Shown: positions 1 through 13,628, counted from the first letter of the stretch. The stretch: DNA of 64,000 bases from Rhynchosporium graminicola (GCA_900074885.1 FJUW01000021.1:534975-598974), one strand, 5' to 3'. Program-made: numbers and translations. Notes: generated from the sequence alone by a model not told the origin.

Positions 1-1192
1 ACTGAAAGTTTTAAGTGATCGAGAGTTTTTTTCTGTTTTTATCCTTGATATTGACCTTCCTCGATGGTTACTACAGAGCGAGCTGTTCGGAAATATTTTC
101 TCATTCTCATGCATCTAATATCGAAGATGCACGATATCTGCAAGTTGCACCATATATCTCTAGCTAAACATTCGTATCCACGAAGGTAGATATTTACTGA
201 GGGGGAATATCACAGCGATGATTCAGTCTTTTATCTAGTGCTACCGGCATCTTCTCTGTTACACTTTTCACCGACTTTGCCTCTTACGAGATCTCGGCAC
301 GTAGATCGCTACGTTTCTCGGCTAGCTGACTAGGGTAATGCCCCCTTAGGTTTTGGACTCGGTCATGTACGTGTTGGGAACTCTATTATTTCTGCTAAAT
401 TCGTTATTGCACAGATTTTCGTGTTGTTTGAAGCACCTAGGACACTATACAGCTGCTCCAAAGGTACTACTCACTATCAAACCATTGAAATCTGGAAAGC
501 AGTCTACTTAAAGTGACCTCAGCTTCGATGAGTCCGTACAGGTGGGCAAAAATGTCGAGGGCACTCCAACTGCAGAGTTGCGGGGTAACATGATACTTGC
601 ATGTGTTTTTGCACAACATGTGCAGAGACACTCAGCATTAGCGCTGCCATTACCCAATCTTGTATGACTGTGCCACAACACGTCAGCTATGGCAGCGTTT
701 GGAGATAAGAGAAATAAACTACTTCTATAGACCGACATTCGAGAATGATGGGATCACAATCCTTAATGCCTATGTTTTCAATGTAATGTTCTTGTACTAT
801 TACATTGAATGGGATCCTGGAGTATCGGTTGATAAATGTAGGAGTGAAGAGATACCTTGCGTCTCGTCTTGAGCGACGGATCGATCAGCGAAGTCCGTTA
901 ACAGAAATCCCATCCTGAGGACGTGATCATCTGAGTTTTCTTGTGTAAAATGCCGTGTTGGTTTCGGTCCGCTCCCTAACATCAATGAACCAATCTTCGG
1001 AATCTGCTGGGAAGCCAAGCATGCAGATCATCATCGTGTTTCAAAGGAGCATGTTGTGTCACCTGGGAAGGATTGCTAGCACAAGCCACACTTCTATCCT
1101 GTAAAAACATATCCCTCATCCTTCTCGATGCCTAAACTTCTTTATTCTCTTTCAATCATAGCAAAAGTCAAGGAACAGGAAAATCTTTCACT
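1..1192. other. Upstream non-coding stretch, no gene supported
   Basis: No reading frame here has a recognisable domain, and none links by plausible splice sites to the CotH-like gene that starts at 1193. The open frames at 508-738, 660-872 and 800-1018 overlap one another on opposite strands and have no family-like composition. Base composition is ordinary, not the AT-rich RIP type seen after 4.5 kb. The last 150 bases presumably hold the promoter and 5' leader of the downstream gene, but I see no specific motif. Confidence 0.5.
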
Positions 1193-3366
1193 ATGAGCAA
1201 AACCCAAGATCGTCTCAACGCCTTCTATGGCATTGATAACCTCATCACAGTCGATATCAAGATGCCAGAAGATCAGGTAACGATAATCATCCGGCACCTG
1301 ACTTGCCGTTCTTCATAGTCTCAAGACACGCTACTCTCTGGGGGTTTATTGAGAATACATGAGGTCATTGCTGATGTGTGAAATATCCAGTGGGCATCCC
1401 TCATGGCTTGCGAGCCTCGAGGCGGCATTTGCAATTTCGAGTACGCTGGCGGCCCCCGCTTCGACTGGTAGTAAGTGTATACGAGGTCCTTTGCTTTTAC
1501 TCTGTCTTGTATCCAGTTGATGAGGCTGTGCCTAAGTTACAGACGGTGTCAGTCCTTCGGAATCGCTTTTGGCTTACACTTCTTGCTTCAAGATCGCTGC
1601 TGACTTTACTTCTCCAATATAGCAAAGCCAGCTCCGTGACCATATCTGGCACGCATAGCCCGAAGAAGAGTGCAACTTTCAAAGACGTCGGTATCATCAA
1701 GAAGTCCTACTGTGGATCTTTCAGTAAAACTAAACCGTCTGTCCGACTTGACTTTGCCAGCAATGTAAAGGAGAACGAGGACGTCGTCGAGAAACTCATC
1801 GGGACCAAAAGTATCACGTTGAACAACTGTAAACAGGACCCAACCTACATTCGCCAGCCACTCGCATACGAACTCTTTCGGTAAGCATAACATTCATTAA
1901 TATGGTGCTACCTTGCGCGCTTTGCAGGCGACACATCGGGAGAAATGTCCTGACGATCCTACAACATTACCATACCCCGGCTAACTTTGATGAAGCCATG
2001 CAGAAATACCTACTCCACGCTGTAATTTTGCCAACATGATCGTAAACGGTACCGACATGTAAGTGACAAGTTTATCAACCTTTGCCTTCCAGTTCTATTT
2101 TGGCTTCTTCAGTGAAGTCTCTCAACAATCTTCATCAAACATGAGCTTCGGAATATATTAAAAAGCGAATGCTGACTACGTGGTATCGATGGACAGGGGT
2201 GTGTTCGTGAACCTGGAACAATATAAGAAACAGTTCTTGAAGAACAATTTCGATGGAAACGATGAAGGCAATCTCTATGAGTAAGTAAGCCGAGAATTTG
2301 AGTAATTTTAGAAATCTGGCAAGGACATATCCTCCGGAAGGTTTAGCTCAGCTGAACAAAGCAAGAGCTAAGTATTCATTCCTAGGCTCGATGCTGGAGA
2401 TGACCTCGATGCAGCTGTCATCAAAGCTGAGAAGATCAGCTTCGAGAGTGGCGGTGATGAAGATCAGAAAGATCTCTTGGTAGCCGCCGAAGCCATCGCC
2501 TCTGATGGATTGACAGGTGCGAAGAAGGTCATCGACTACAATGCATTCATCAAATTGTACGCTATGGAAACGATCATGAAGCACCGGGATGGCTTCACGG
2601 TCAACACTAACAACACTTACCTCTACAATGACGTGAGAGCTGTTGACAATCCAACCATCAAGGATATTAACCTCAAGTTCATTCCTTGCGGCACCGACCA
2701 GCTTCTTCGAGAGGTCAAGGACTTTGAGATGGGAAGCAAAGCAATCTTGGCTCGTCTCGTCCTCGATGACCGCAAGGCAAAAGCCGATTTGCTTTCGGCG
2801 ATTCGGACCTTCGCTACCACTATCTTCAGCAAATCTAACCACGACAAAGTCGTGAAGCCCTATATTGACCGTTTGGAAGCTCTTGTCGCTTGTGCTGGCG
2901 CCATGCCCGAGGCTGCTATCAACAGTCTTCGACATGAAGTCAAATTGGTCCGTTCGGGTGCTTAGTGAGTATTTCCCGAGAAATTTCTTGCTAGCAAAAA
3001 CCATTGCGAGAGAAACCGACAGTGTTTATTCATTATCAAGAGCGCCATGTACTCAATCACCTTTGATCGTCTTTTCCTCCACTCAAGCTGGCAATACTGA
3101 CTTTGGATTTCTACAGCCAACACCTCGGAGAAATTCCAACAGATGGGACGGTCTTCGTAGCGCGTATCTCAGGCGTCTGTATCCCCACCAGCAACTCCGA
3201 GTACATCCCTGAGCCAACTGCAAGTACATTTGGTAGGGATCTGTTCAAAACGGGGTATTTTACGTTGAAATGCAAGGCGACGGGAAAGTACGTAACATTC
3301 GGAGCTGAGAAGGAAGTGATTCAGGTCGAAGAGACAGCACAGGCCGCGCAATTCTATTTGTACTGA
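1193..3366 (+). CDS. CotH kinase family protein, seven exons
   Basis: Spliced model: 1193-1276, 1391-1470, 1623-1880, 1996-2058, 2197-2280, 2386-2964, 3117-3366. It is in frame throughout, 465 residues. The product resembles fungal members of the CotH (spore coat H) protein-kinase-like family. Visible signatures are SVTISGT followed by SATFKDVGIIKKSYCGSFSK, the IRQPLAYELFR helix, NFANMIVNGTD then GVFVNLEQYKKQF, the conserved HRDGFTVNTNNTYLYND block and KFIPCGTDQ. The family adopts an atypical kinase fold; bacterial CotH phosphorylates spore-coat proteins, but the substrate of this protein is unknown. The C-terminal 80 residues (GYFTLKCKATGKYVTFGAE) look like a beta-trefoil or fascin-like module. 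No obvious signal peptide follows the first ATG (MSKTQDRLNAFYG). The fourth exon boundary (acceptor at 1995) is the least certain. Confidence 0.8.
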
Positions 3367-4013
3367 GCTGTAGCACTTTCAACTGGTGCGTCTCTCGGAG
3401 ATGCCTGAAGTTAAACTGGTTTTAAAAAAGCCAGTCTTGGTATCAAATTATCCGGTTCAGACTGAAATATGTTTCTTATGACCACTTCACGCTGTCTCGG
3501 TGATTTCATGACAGAAATGTTGGAGAATCATCACGCATTGGCTCGATCAACGTCTGTAGTCTAATGATGTCTAGTTCGACAGCCTTCCAGCGGCTCTGTC
3601 GTTGAGACCCGATCTACAAATATCTTTCGAAGTTTATAAACCACATTTCGGCACCAAATATTCTCTAGTTTAAGTAGCGATAGTCCGAGGTCAAGGTCTC
3701 ACTAATGACTAGATCGCTACATGAATGTCGCGGTTTGCTATGGTGGGCCAAGAGTCTTTTGGTACCACCACTACAGCCGGGCCAAATTAAGCTCATGACG
3801 GCGTAATGTTAGACAATGAGTTCGCGTCTTCGGCAAGGCTTTTAAAAGCCTCGTAGGATCGGTTCTAATAACCTGCGTGATGTCACGCGGCAGATTCGGT
3901 AATCAAGTAAGTAGTATTCACCTCGAGGGTTGTAACTCTCAACCGTGCACGATAATCTCTTTAACCTCTACTTTCAGAAACGTTTCGGTGACTAGATTTT
4001 ATTGCGCTTAACC
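3367..4013. other. Intergenic spacer between CotH-like gene and GMC remnant
   Basis: There is no coding frame of note. Sequence composition is normal until the GMC remnant. It presumably carries the CotH 3' end and the GMC promoter. I see no repeats or known motifs. Confidence 0.5.
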
Positions 4014-4540
4014 ATGCATTCACCACTTGTCCAATACTTGTTGGTCGGCGTTGCCGCCATCGGAGTCATCAATGAAGCTACAGCGTCAATGTTTGGAAGC
4101 GCCATATACTCGAATAATTTCGGACGTCCCGGTGTCAACGCAAATTATGACTGTGGGTCTTCTCATATCTTCATGAGAAATTCAAATTGACGTTTTAACG
4201 AATAGATGTAATTATTGGAGGCGGAACCGCAGGTCTCACGTTAGCATACCGACTTACTGAAAACAGCAACGTGACTGTCGCCGTCGTGGAGACGGGAGGA
4301 TTTTACGAACAAGAAAACGGCAACTTAACAATTGTCCCAGGTTATCGAGCTCCAAATCTCGAGGGCTCTCTAACAAACTGGAACTTTACAACCGCCCCGC
4401 AGCCTCAGCTCGAAAATGCTACGTCCTTATATGCTCGCGGCAAGACTCTCGGGGGAAGTTCAGCTATGAACTTTATGGCATATCAGCGTGGTACGAACGA
4501 CTCGTATACTACGTGGGCGAAGAGTGTTGGAGACGATAGT
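4014..4540 (+). pseudogene. GMC oxidoreductase, 5' fragment truncated by transposon DNA
   Basis: Exon 1 (4014-4152) starts MHSPLVQYLLVGVAAIG, a likely signal peptide. A 53-bp intron (4153-4205) is followed by exon 2. The FAD-binding dinucleotide motif VIIGGGTAGLTLAYRL and the GMC signature GKTLGGSSAMNFMAYQRG are both intact, so this was a secreted FAD-dependent glucose-methanol-choline oxidoreductase (aryl-alcohol or glucose oxidase-like). Homology stops after the residues WAKSVGDDS, near 4540. The sequence then changes abruptly to AT-rich Copia DNA and hits a stop at 4565. About 170 of roughly 600 residues remain. The substrate-binding and catalytic His-His/Asn C-terminal domain is absent and is not found on the far side of the transposon block. 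The surviving part shows no RIP-type stops, so the truncation may be recent. Confidence 0.8.
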
Positions 4541-4545
4541 ATTCC

Positions 4546-5289
4546 AGGTCCTCTTGCGCTACTATAGCTAGTACTATACGTAGGCTTTCTATTTTCAAGG
4601 TAAGGCTAAAGGTTTCTAGGTAATCTTCATCTAACCTCTAGCTAAACCCTTAAGCTATAAGTCTAGCCTTAAATCGATCAATAAGACTAGAAGGTATTAA
4701 TTTGACTATAAATACTATACGATAACCTATAGTTCTTTAACCTTTAGGTAAATCGACTACCTTCTAGGTATTAAGAGACTATAATTTAGCTACTTCAGTA
4801 GTAATTACCTCCTCCTAGTATAACTTATTCTTACTAGCTAGGGCTTCTACTTTAGTATTTAGAACTATAATAGAGCCTTCTAAAGTAATATAAGCCCCTT
4901 AAGCCGAATAATCACTCTAATTAAAATAATCTTCTTTAATCGATTCTCGGACCTTTACTAAAAGGTCTTCTTAGAGGGTAAGTACCTTTATAGCTTTCCA
5001 GGTACTAGTACGAATTCTAGTCGATCTTCTAGGAGCTATTGAATTTAAGTCTAATTCAGACTCTTCTTTAGCTCTCTCTTCTTCTTCTGCTTCTAATACC
5101 GTATTACAAGTACGATCTTCTTTAGCTTCTTCTCCTGCTTCTGATATAGTATTACTAGTACAATCTTCTTTAGCTCCTATATCTACGATAATTGTATTAC
5201 TATTAATCTCTTAATCTTCTAGAGTATTAGAAGAGTATTCAGGGCTTCCGGCTCCCTGACCCTCTCTACTCTCCTCCGGTGCCTAGGGT
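4546..5289 (-). mobile_element. Copia-type retrotransposon fragment, RT start (RIP-mutated)
   Basis: Reverse-strand translation gives a degraded Ty1/Copia reverse-transcriptase start: KVVDLPKG (usual form TWxLVxLPxG), then VFIVKLIPSSLIDRFKARLI (usual KWVFKVKxxxDGSIxRFKARLVA). Stops are caused by TGA/TAG/TAA of the RIP type. The fragment ends at the GMC junction, so the rest of RT, RNase H and the 3' LTR are missing. On its other side it is interrupted by the gypsy element at 5290 and resumes at 13901. Confidence 0.7.
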
Positions 5290-5557
5290 TGTGACGACAG
5301 CTCACCTGAATGTCACATGAGAAGAAGGATAGATAATAGGGCCTAAGTTTATAGGTATCCCGGCAGAACTAATATCCGACCCGGTATAGTATCGGACTAG
5401 TACTAGCATATATATATAAGGTGCTTTATACTCTATCTCTCTTCTTCTTCCTTCCTTATCTTTTTGTTTCCTTTGTAGTAGACTATATAAGATCGCTCTT
5501 AGCTTCTCTACTCGTTTATTCTTACTTATATACCGCCTTAAGTCTTATATCGTTATA
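5290..5557 (+). repeat. 5' LTR of gypsy element (268 bp)
   Basis: It starts TGTGACGACAGCTCACCTGA and ends CGTTATA, where the undamaged copy at 45412 ends CGTTACA. It contains a TATATAAGG TATA-box-like site and a pyrimidine-rich CTCTTCTTCTTCCTTCC stretch. It differs from the solo copy mainly by C-to-T and G-to-A changes at CpA/TpG sites. Confidence 0.9.
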
Positions 5558-8500
5558 TTAAATAAAAAGATTAAGATAGCCGGAGATAGTTTACTATAAT
5601 ATCTTACTACTAAGTTAGTTATTCGATAACTACTCGTATATAGCTAAGATACTAGAGATCTCTCGGATAACTATGAATTAGGGTTTGATTTAGCTTATTA
5701 TAAATAGTATAATAGAGGAGGTTTTCGCTAATACTCTTTTAATAACTCTCTTAGTATAAAGGAATTATAGATAGATTTTGAAGAAAATATAATAAATACC
5801 TCGGAACTTTAACCTCTACGTATCGCCGCCGAAATAGCCCTGATATACCCCTTTTTAAGCTACTATTATAGCTCTTAACTAATAAACTAGAGACCCCTCT
5901 AGTTCTAGGGGAACCTGACGCGATCCCTCTTACTCTACCTCCGAACTTAATCTATTATACTCTTTCTTACTCTAAATATCTCTTGCCCTAGAGAATATTA
6001 ATACCTTATTAAGGAAGTACTAACTGAGAGGGAAAGGAAAATAAAAGCGAAATTCACTAGGAGTATAATCGCTAAGTACTCCTATTACCGCAGGTAACTC
6101 GAACCTAATCTATTCCCTCTTATAACGATTAGCGGACTAGGAGGAAAAGAATAACTCTCTAGAAGATACTATAGATAGACTAATCTCTATATAAGATAGG
6201 TTCCTTATAAAGGTCCCTCGCTTGTCTTCGACTCTCCTACTAGAACTAATACTATAATCTCCGCGTATAGCGGAGTTTAATAACCTAATAAACTCTATTC
6301 TGATATATAGTACTAAGAGAGAGGATACTATTCCTAATAAACTATCTCTTTCTCCCGGCGCTAAATCAGTAGAGTTACGCCCTAAGAAGTCTTATCTTAC
6401 TAAGAAGATCTTACCCCTAGATAATAGATCAGACTTTACTTTCCTCTAATAGAGAGTATCGATACGAGACCGGCTAGCTATAAACGCTGACTACTATCCT
6501 ACGGACTTCTCTTAGCGCGTTCTTATATAAGGGCTAGTTATTAGATTAGCTAAAGAGTATCTTACGCTTTAGTACTTCGCTAACGAGTTTAAAACTAGCG
6601 ATAAAATAATCTTCTTATTAGAGAAGAACTTTCTTACTAGTTTAGAGGAAGATAACTACTATAACGCTTTCTACTACTTAGAAATATAATAACCCAGCTA
6701 TATACGCGAGACCTTTACTAAGTTTTATAGTCGATTTTAAAGCGCTATTATCTAAAGTAAGGTTAAAAAGAAGGAGTAGTTCTTCTATATATAAGATAAG
6801 ATTATATTATCCTTATGCGCTTTAACTCTTATTATTAAACTGACGTGGAATAAGGACTACGTTTCTATAGTTAGATCCTTACTTTCTTTTAATACTAAGT
6901 ATTACTATAACTTAGAATATATCTATCCCGAGAAAGCTACTGCCTAGGTATAATACTATAAGCTTACTATTACTACTACGACTACTACTAGTTCTACTTC
7001 TTACTAGTCCTTAAGCTTAGCTCCTCGATAAACTACTCTCGCACTATATATACGTACCTCTACCCCGGTATAGTCTAGTACTCCCTCCGCGCTAAAACGC
7101 CCTACTACCTCGACCAGAGAACCCCTTAGGTATTATAGTTATAGATAGCTTAGTTATATTAAGCTAGACTGCCCTAATCTACTTAAGGTTCAATTGATCG
7201 ATGAATTTCCGGAAGAGGATTAAGTAACTAAGGAAATAATAGAAGATATACCCTCCGAATCTGGACTAATACTAGAGGGAAATAATAAGGCTTAGGTAAA
7301 AACTCCTTCCTAGGTCTATATAAGTATAATCTCTCTAATCTGGACTTTAACTCCCTAATAGGAGGTAAGTAATTCATATACTCGACTATAGTTAGTATAA
7401 ATAGGCTAGGAGTCTCTATAAATAGCCTAATCGATACTAGAGCGAACAGTTATCTATTTATTAATCGTACTCTTACTAGATAACTATCGGGGGCCCTTAG
7501 TATCAAAATCGAGCTACTGCTTTATTCTATTCTAATACGTAGTTTCTAATAGTCTATTAGAACCTATATTACTTATTTCATACGTTTATACCTTTCTATT
7601 AATAATAGGCGTATTTATAACTACTCTTTTATTCTCCTCGATTTAGGATAATAAGATATGATTATTAGTATCAAATAGATACGACGATTTCAAGTTAAGC
7701 TAGATACGCTCTACTATAAGCTACTATAGTCGGAACGCTATCTAGCTACCCTCCGGTATAATAAGAAGATAATTATAACTCTACTACTTTATAAACCTAG
7801 TATTAATCGATCTTACTAAATCGATACTAACGCGCGGGACTTAGCTATAAACTAGCTAGATTAACGCCGATTATACTAAATAGTAGTAATATAGTATATT
7901 AACGTATCGTTCCTATCCTTTAACCTATTTCCGCTTATCGCTAAGGAATCCGAACTCCTTTCTACTCCGAATTCATCGAGAAAAGTATCTGCGCCGAAAC
8001 TTTACTATAAGTACTCCTCTTAACTTCCGAGGATCTAGAAACCGGTTCCGATTTACTAAATTAGTACTATAGCTTTTTATTTCAATATAAAATATAAAAG
8101 TTCTGAATTATTCTTTACTAGTATCTATAAGATAGACTACCTCTTATAAGACTATCTAAATAGTAACTCTCCTAAGGATCCCGATACCGAATAACTTATA
8201 GCTGAAAAGCTACCGGAATAGTATTATACTCTTAAGGAAGCTTTTTCTAAGCGGGATTCTAATATTCTTCTACTATATCGCTTATACGATTATAAAATTA
8301 TTCTAGAAGAACTATTACTTAATATATATTCGCTTTTATATTAGTAATCTACGGATAAATTATAAGTAACTAAAGAGTATCTTATAGAGAACTTAGATAA
8401 GAGATTTATCGAATCTAGCTAAAGTCCCTTTATATTACCTATACTATTCGTTAAGAAGGCCGATAGAGGATTACGCTTCTATATCGACTATCGTAAGCTT

Positions 8501-9344
8501 AATACGATTACTCGAAAGGATTCCTACCTAATACTTAGGATCAATAAGCTCTTAACTCGTATATCTAAAGTAGTAATTTTTACTAAACTAGATATCCGGG
8601 TAGTATTTAACCGTATCTATATAGACCCTGAATCCGAGAAGTATATTATCTTCCGAACCCGCTTCGGATCCTATAAATATAAAGTACTACCTTTCGGGCT
8701 CTATAATAGACTTAGTACGTACTAGTGATATATAAATAATATATTACTAGACTACTTAGATAATTTCTATATAGCTTACCTAGATAATATTCTTATATAC
8801 TCAGAAATACTCTAAGAATATAAGGAATATGTCAAATTAGTATTATAATACTTAATAGATACCGGACTTTAAGTAGATATTAAGAAAAGCGAATTCTATA
8901 TTACTCGGACTAAATACCTCGGATATATTATTATTACTAACGGAATCGAGCCAGATCCCGAGAAAGTAGTATTATTAGTAGACTAGAAGTACTCCGAAAC
9001 GGTAATAGCTATAAAATCCTTCCTAGGATTCTATAGGTTTTATTATTAATTTATTCGGAATTTCGGCCTTATTACTAAACTTCTCTTAGTGCTTACTCGG
9101 CCTATAGTACTATAGAATTTCACTAACGATTATAAGAAGTCCTTCGACGATTTACGTTAATAGCTACTATCGGTATAGAAACTATACTATTTCGACCCTG
9201 AATTATAAACTAAACTAGAAACTAATACTTCTAATAGTATAATAGCTAGAGTTATCTTCTAATTATATAAAGATAACTAGTAGTATCTAATTAGATTCTA
9301 CTCTTATATTCTTAATAGATATGAACTAAACTAGGAGATCTACG

Positions 9345-9610
9345 ATAAGGAGCTATACGCTATTATTAAGTCTTTCCGGAAATAGAGACTAGAACTTATA
9401 TCTCTATAACGCTATACTAGCGTATATACGGACTATCGATCCTTAGAATACTTTATAACTACTAAGGTCCTAACTAGTAAGTAAGCTAGATAGATAGAAT
9501 TCCTTTCCGAATTTAATTTTCAAATTATATATACGCTTAGTAAAGATAATACTAAAGCTAATATCCTTAGCTATAAGGAATAAGATCTAAGGATATAAGA
9601 ATAATAGAAA
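9345..9610 (+). repeat. 266-bp contig-end duplicate, left of gap
   Basis: This segment is nearly identical to 10175-10440, with only a few mismatches (for example GAGACTAGAAC versus GAGACCGGAAC). It ends exactly where the run of N starts. See the matching entry on the other side of the gap. Confidence 0.9.
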
Positions 9611-10174
9611 NNNNNNNNNNNNNNNNNNNNNNNNNNNNNNNNNNNNNNNNNNNNNNNNNNNNNNNNNNNNNNNNNNNNNNNNNNNNNNNNNNNNNNNNNN
9701 NNNNNNNNNNNNNNNNNNNNNNNNNNNNNNNNNNNNNNNNNNNNNNNNNNNNNNNNNNNNNNNNNNNNNNNNNNNNNNNNNNNNNNNNNNNNNNNNNNNN
9801 NNNNNNNNNNNNNNNNNNNNNNNNNNNNNNNNNNNNNNNNNNNNNNNNNNNNNNNNNNNNNNNNNNNNNNNNNNNNNNNNNNNNNNNNNNNNNNNNNNNN
9901 NNNNNNNNNNNNNNNNNNNNNNNNNNNNNNNNNNNNNNNNNNNNNNNNNNNNNNNNNNNNNNNNNNNNNNNNNNNNNNNNNNNNNNNNNNNNNNNNNNNN
10001 NNNNNNNNNNNNNNNNNNNNNNNNNNNNNNNNNNNNNNNNNNNNNNNNNNNNNNNNNNNNNNNNNNNNNNNNNNNNNNNNNNNNNNNNNNNNNNNNNNNN
10101 NNNNNNNNNNNNNNNNNNNNNNNNNNNNNNNNNNNNNNNNNNNNNNNNNNNNNNNNNNNNNNNNNNNNNNNNNN
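9611..10174. other. Assembly gap, 564 N
   Basis: A run of N inside the RNase H to integrase part of the gypsy element. Both flanks carry the same 266-bp sequence, ending and starting exactly at the gap. This suggests two contig ends that overlap but were not merged, so there may be no missing sequence. Confidence 0.95.
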
Positions 10175-10440
10175 ATAAGGAGCTATACGCTATTATTAAG
10201 TCTTTCCGGAAATAGAGACCGGAACTTATATCTCTATAACGCTATACTAGCGTATATACGGACTATCGATCCTTAGAATACTTTATAACTACTAAGGTCC
10301 TAACTAGTAAGTAAGCTAGATAGATAGAATTCCTTTCCGAATTTAAATTTCAAATTATATATACGCTTAGTAAAGATAATACTAAAGCTAATATCCTTAG
10401 CTATAAGGAATAAGATCTAAGGATATAAGAATAATAGAAA
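10175..10440 (+). repeat. 266-bp contig-end duplicate, right of gap
   Basis: Second copy of 9345-9610. After it, the integrase-coding part of the element continues normally, as would be expected if it joined directly to the left copy. Confidence 0.9.
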
Positions 10441-13400
10441 CGGGATAATAGATCTCGGGTTTTACTACCTCTAGACTACTTAGACCCTAGGATTAACGCG
10501 GAACTAGCTAAGTATTATATCGATTAAATTAGTTATATATACTTAATATCACTAAGGACTAATATACTACCGGAACTCGCACGTAATTCCTTTAATTTAA
10601 TCGAGAAACTATACTAATTTAACTGAGAATCGTTCTCTAATAAACGGAATATATTAGAAGATAGCTATACTATTAATAATAGTTTACTACTTTATAATAG
10701 TTATCTATACGTATAACGCTATATCCCGCTATATACCTATTTAATTAGCGAAGTCTACGATTAAGTTTCCTCCGCTTATTTAAATACTCGTAAGACTACT
10801 GAAATGATTTCTACCTATTACTACTAGAAAGGACTTATATCGGATATAAAATAGTATACTTATAATTACCGCCTATATTAGTACTCTTATCCGAAGCAAA
10901 CGAAATAGTAAGGATTCCTATACCTATTACTAGTGCTTAGCTACTCTATGTAGTACCTAGCTATAGATTTTAAGGACTTCCCGCCTAATAACTAAGGATT
11001 TAATAGGATATTAGTATTTATTAACCGCTTAAGGAAGGACTCTATATCGATACCGTGCTACTATAATATTAATACCCGCGGGATAGCGATGTTATTTATC
11101 TAATAGATATATCGTTTCGGATATACTCTTAAGTTAATTATATCCGACCGAGGAGCTCAGTTAGTCTTATTCTTCTAGTAAGAGTTTTACTATATAATTA
11201 GAGTTAAGGTTAAGCTCTCTATCTCCTTCTACTAGTAAACTAATAGATAAATAGAGATTATGAATTAGTATATTAACTAACGCCTTAGACTCTTCGTTAA
11301 TTACTACTAGAGTAACTAAGGTGAACTACTACTAATAATAGACTACGCTTAAGTAATCTTGCCTTACGACTCTATCGGTATAGCGCCTTATACTTTTAAA
11401 TACGGAATACTACTACGGAATAGCTAGGACTAGAAGTAACTTACCGGATCGATACCGTAAGAGAAGCTTAACTATACCGATACTAAATCCTTAGCTAAAC
11501 GTGCTAAATCCGCTATCGAGGTTATAAAAGCTAATATACTAGCTACTTAGTATAAGATAAGCGCTATAACTAACCCGAAACAGTATAGTATCGACTAGGA
11601 AGTTAGAGATAAGGTATTTCTCTCTATAAAGAACCTTAAGAATTACTAGCTAAGTAAGAAGCTATTTAGTCTCTAGGCAGGACTATACTAGGTCCTAGCT
11701 AAGATCGGACACTCCTATAAGCTAGATTTGCCCCCGGGATCTTCTATTTATAATATATTCGCTCCCGAATTACTCTTTAAGGACCCGGACGACCTATTAC
11801 TAAGCTAGGAGTTATAAAACCTACCCCCGGAGGTTATCGCTACTTAAGAAGAGTAAGAGTTATAAGATATACTCGCTATATAGCTCCTAAGAGGTAATCT
11901 GAAGTATTAAGTTAGCTAGCTAAGCTACGACCCGGACCTAACTTAGTATAATACTTCCGACCTAATAGGTACTCCGTATAAGCTCAGAGACTTCCATACT
12001 ACTAACTTAAGTAAACCTGGACTTCTATGTAAACTAGAATAGTAGATTAAGACCTAGGAAGACGGAATAGATAACTATAGTTACTTAGAGAATAATAAGC
12101 TATTATAGTTACTAGTATTAGAATTTATTACTAAGGATAATCCCCTGATTATACTCTATAATAATACTGTATCTAGAACTCTACTTCTTTAACTACTCCT
12201 ACTTTACTAGTTTTCTCCTCTAAGTTCTCCGGAGCTTCTAGTAAATCTGGAATATCTAGAACCAGAACTACTATATCTAATTCCTTACTTAAATCTGCTA
12301 ACGTAGCTTTAGTAGTAGACTGAGTATAATAGCTAATCTTACGGGCTTTCTTCTTTAGAGAGAGTCCGGGAGTATCTAGATCTAACGCTATCTCTGAACT
12401 AGAAGGTAAATTCCTCTTTCCCTTAGTATTAGATATCGTAGTCTTAAATATAGCTTTCTTCGCAAATTCCCGTATAATACTATTTAACTCTTTTATCTAC
12501 TTTAATACTATTTATACTATTAACCTAGACTTCGCCGAATCTACTATTAAAAGATCTAGATCTTATATCACGTTAGTATCATACTAGTATCTAAGGGTTT
12601 AAGATCGTAACTTATTACTTTAATAAACTCTAACTCCTTAAATACTTTCTCTATAGAATACCTTAAAGCTTAAGTCTCTGCTAATTATATAGTAGTAATC
12701 TTTAATATAGTAGTAAGAGCAGCAGATTTCGCGAGATAATAGATCCGATTAATAGCTTTATAGGTAGCTATAATACCGCCCTGATTTAGCTCCGCGTCCT
12801 TAGCTTCGCTGCTAGGAAGTAACTCGGATAAAATAGTATACTTCGTATTAATATAGTTAGGTAACTATAACGTGTTAGTATATATAACTACGTTTAGGTT
12901 TAAGTAACTTATATACTTATAATTGCTCTTTAATGCCGAATAATACTTATAAAGCTTAGAGTTAAGCTTATTAAATAAGTATAAGAGTTCTAAAATAGGA
13001 GTATTATAGTACTTTATCTTAAGGAAAGCGCGAATATATCATAGGTAATATATATAATACGCTACTGAAAGAGTACCGGTAGGAACTAGTAAAAGTACTA
13101 TAGGAGTTAGCGTTATAGATCCGTGAAACTCTTATACTGCACTTAAGGATTATCCCTAAAACTAAGATAGGAAACTTACTTATGTTAAGAGAAGAGTTAA
13201 TTAGGTCGATTGATATATAAGATTATAGCAGACTGCTATAGTAGTTAGTAATAATACTTACTCTAGAAGCTATATCGTAATCTAGGGAGAGTAAACATAT
13301 AAGTTAAAGTAGTTATCGCGGTTGAAAAGGAAAGGCTCTAATGTTAATAAACCCCTTCCTTTATATACCCTACGCCCTACTTAAACTCGACTCCTACTGT

Positions 13401-13628
13401 AAATAGATAAAGTAAATACCGCTTACCGCCCGATTTGGAAGCTACGACTAATATAGTACTATTATAGCGATATAACTAGTTAGAACCTAATAAAGAATTT
13501 ATTATTACTAAAGAGCAGCTAGCGCCTATTACGCGAATATCGACGAAAACAGTTATAATAAAGACTAATTCCAGTATAAACTATAACCTTCCGAGCTTAG
13601 GGTCAAGCTCTTCTTAGGGGGGGGGTAA

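Noticed and set aside
1378..1884. Single 168-codon ORF as a gene of its own
   Set aside because: It reads through an intron; the in-frame spliced CotH model explains its C-terminal half and the other exons.
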